The notes under the pieces: generated by a model | What the model saw: the letters and a program-made list of their open reading frames with translations, nothing else | Database searches by the model: none | Told to the model about the DNA's origin: nothing | Program-made: the position numbers and the translations under genes | Assembly: GCA_018667205.1 (NCBI GenBank) | Contig: JABIVN010000279.1 | Coordinates: 1-5,809, forward strand | Source of the DNA: Gammaproteobacteria bacterium | GTDB taxonomy: Bacteria > Pseudomonadota > Gammaproteobacteria > Pseudomonadales > Azotimanducaceae | Length of the DNA: 5,809 nt | Direction of reading: 5' to 3' | Part shown: in pieces, positions 5,629 to 5,809 of the stretch | Numbering within the stretch: the first letter of the stretch is position 1 | Layout: each line of letters begins with the position of its first letter

Positions 5629-5647
5629 TTACCGACGGCAGCGGTAA
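5629..5647. repeat. Six-pair hairpin downstream of the uncharacterised gene
   Basis: TTACCG (5629-5634) pairs with CGGTAA (5642-5647) around a seven-base loop, 31 bases past the stop at 5598. The sequence after it is A-rich rather than T-rich, so it is not a classic + strand terminator. Confidence 0.25.
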
Positions 5648-5662
5648 GAAAAGGATAATCAA

Positions 5663-5743
5663 ATGGCCTCTGGCCCTAATTCAAAAATAATGCGGCATAG
5701 CCCTTTTCGAGTTGGGTATCGCCTGCGCCATCGAGGGAATTAG
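5663..5743 (+). CDS. Possible 26-residue basic peptide
   Basis: AAGGA (5651-5655) lies seven bases before ATG 5663, a good translation signal. The frame runs 26 codons to TAG 5741-5743. The peptide is basic in its second half (HSPFRVGYRLRHRGN). No family is recognised, the frame is short enough to be chance, and its distance from the previous stop gives no sign of coupling. Confidence 0.12.
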   Translation: MASGPNSKIMRHSPFRVGYRLRHRGN

Positions 5744-5809
5744 CGGGTACTGTGAGTTTCCGAGTGATTTTCAGGTGCCGTTGCCCTAGCCGGCAGAAAC
5801 TTCAACGAC

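Noticed and set aside
5270..5662. Minus-strand 130-codon frame opposite the uncharacterised gene
   Set aside because: It is rich in Pro, Gln, Arg and Ser with low-complexity character, typical of an antisense shadow. The + strand frame has better protein-like composition.
5776..5795. TGCCG/CGGCA inverted repeat near the right edge
   Set aside because: It has a five-base stem with a ten-base loop and no T tract, so it is not distinguishable from chance.
5752..5809. GTG-started frame open to the right edge
   Set aside because: Only 19 codons are visible, with a weak upstream signal and no recognisable sequence; it cannot be supported.

Overview
The window (5,809 bases, mixed base composition near 50% G+C) looks like ordinary chromosomal DNA from a proteobacterium, possibly a marine gammaproteobacterium. 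That guess rests on gene content and codon style only; there is no rRNA or other phylogenetic marker. All convincing genes are on the + strand and they are separated by rather long, structured spacers. I see no mobile element, tRNA, rRNA or CRISPR array.

Layout. Positions 1-780 hold the C-terminal part of a metal-dependent amidohydrolase of the N-acyl-D-amino-acid deacylase type, cut by the left edge. Positions 781-1167 are a 387-base spacer with a weak terminator-like hairpin, a small dyad, a tiny minus-strand reading frame behind a very strong Shine-Dalgarno sequence, and an A+T-rich promoter-like stretch. Positions 1168-3372 encode a complete cytoplasmic molybdopterin (bis-MGD) oxidoreductase with an N-terminal [4Fe-4S] motif. 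Positions 3373-3660 are a 288-base spacer with an imperfect direct repeat, a nested set of inverted repeats and an ACGT-rich palindrome. Positions 3661-4935 encode a complete soluble cytochrome P450 with all signature motifs. Positions 4936-5112 carry a strong 11-pair inverted repeat nested inside a second stem. An uncharacterised helical protein follows, ending at 5598, whose reading frame runs well upstream of any ATG, GTG or TTG. The last 211 bases hold only weak candidates.

How the genes may work together. The three recognisable enzymes are a hydrolase for an amide-like bond, a molybdenum redox enzyme and a P450 monooxygenase. This fits a catabolic or detoxification neighbourhood for an organic substrate, but no substrate can be read from the sequence. 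The long spacers argue for separate transcription units rather than one tight operon. Neither redox enzyme has an electron-transfer partner (ferredoxin, ferredoxin reductase, FeS or flavin subunit) inside the window.

The most unusual local signal is the last gene. Its coding-like frame has a good AGGAG sequence placed before an ATC codon, directly downstream of nested inverted repeats. It could use a non-canonical start, be frameshifted, or be a decayed gene. No clearly novel multi-gene system is demonstrated here.
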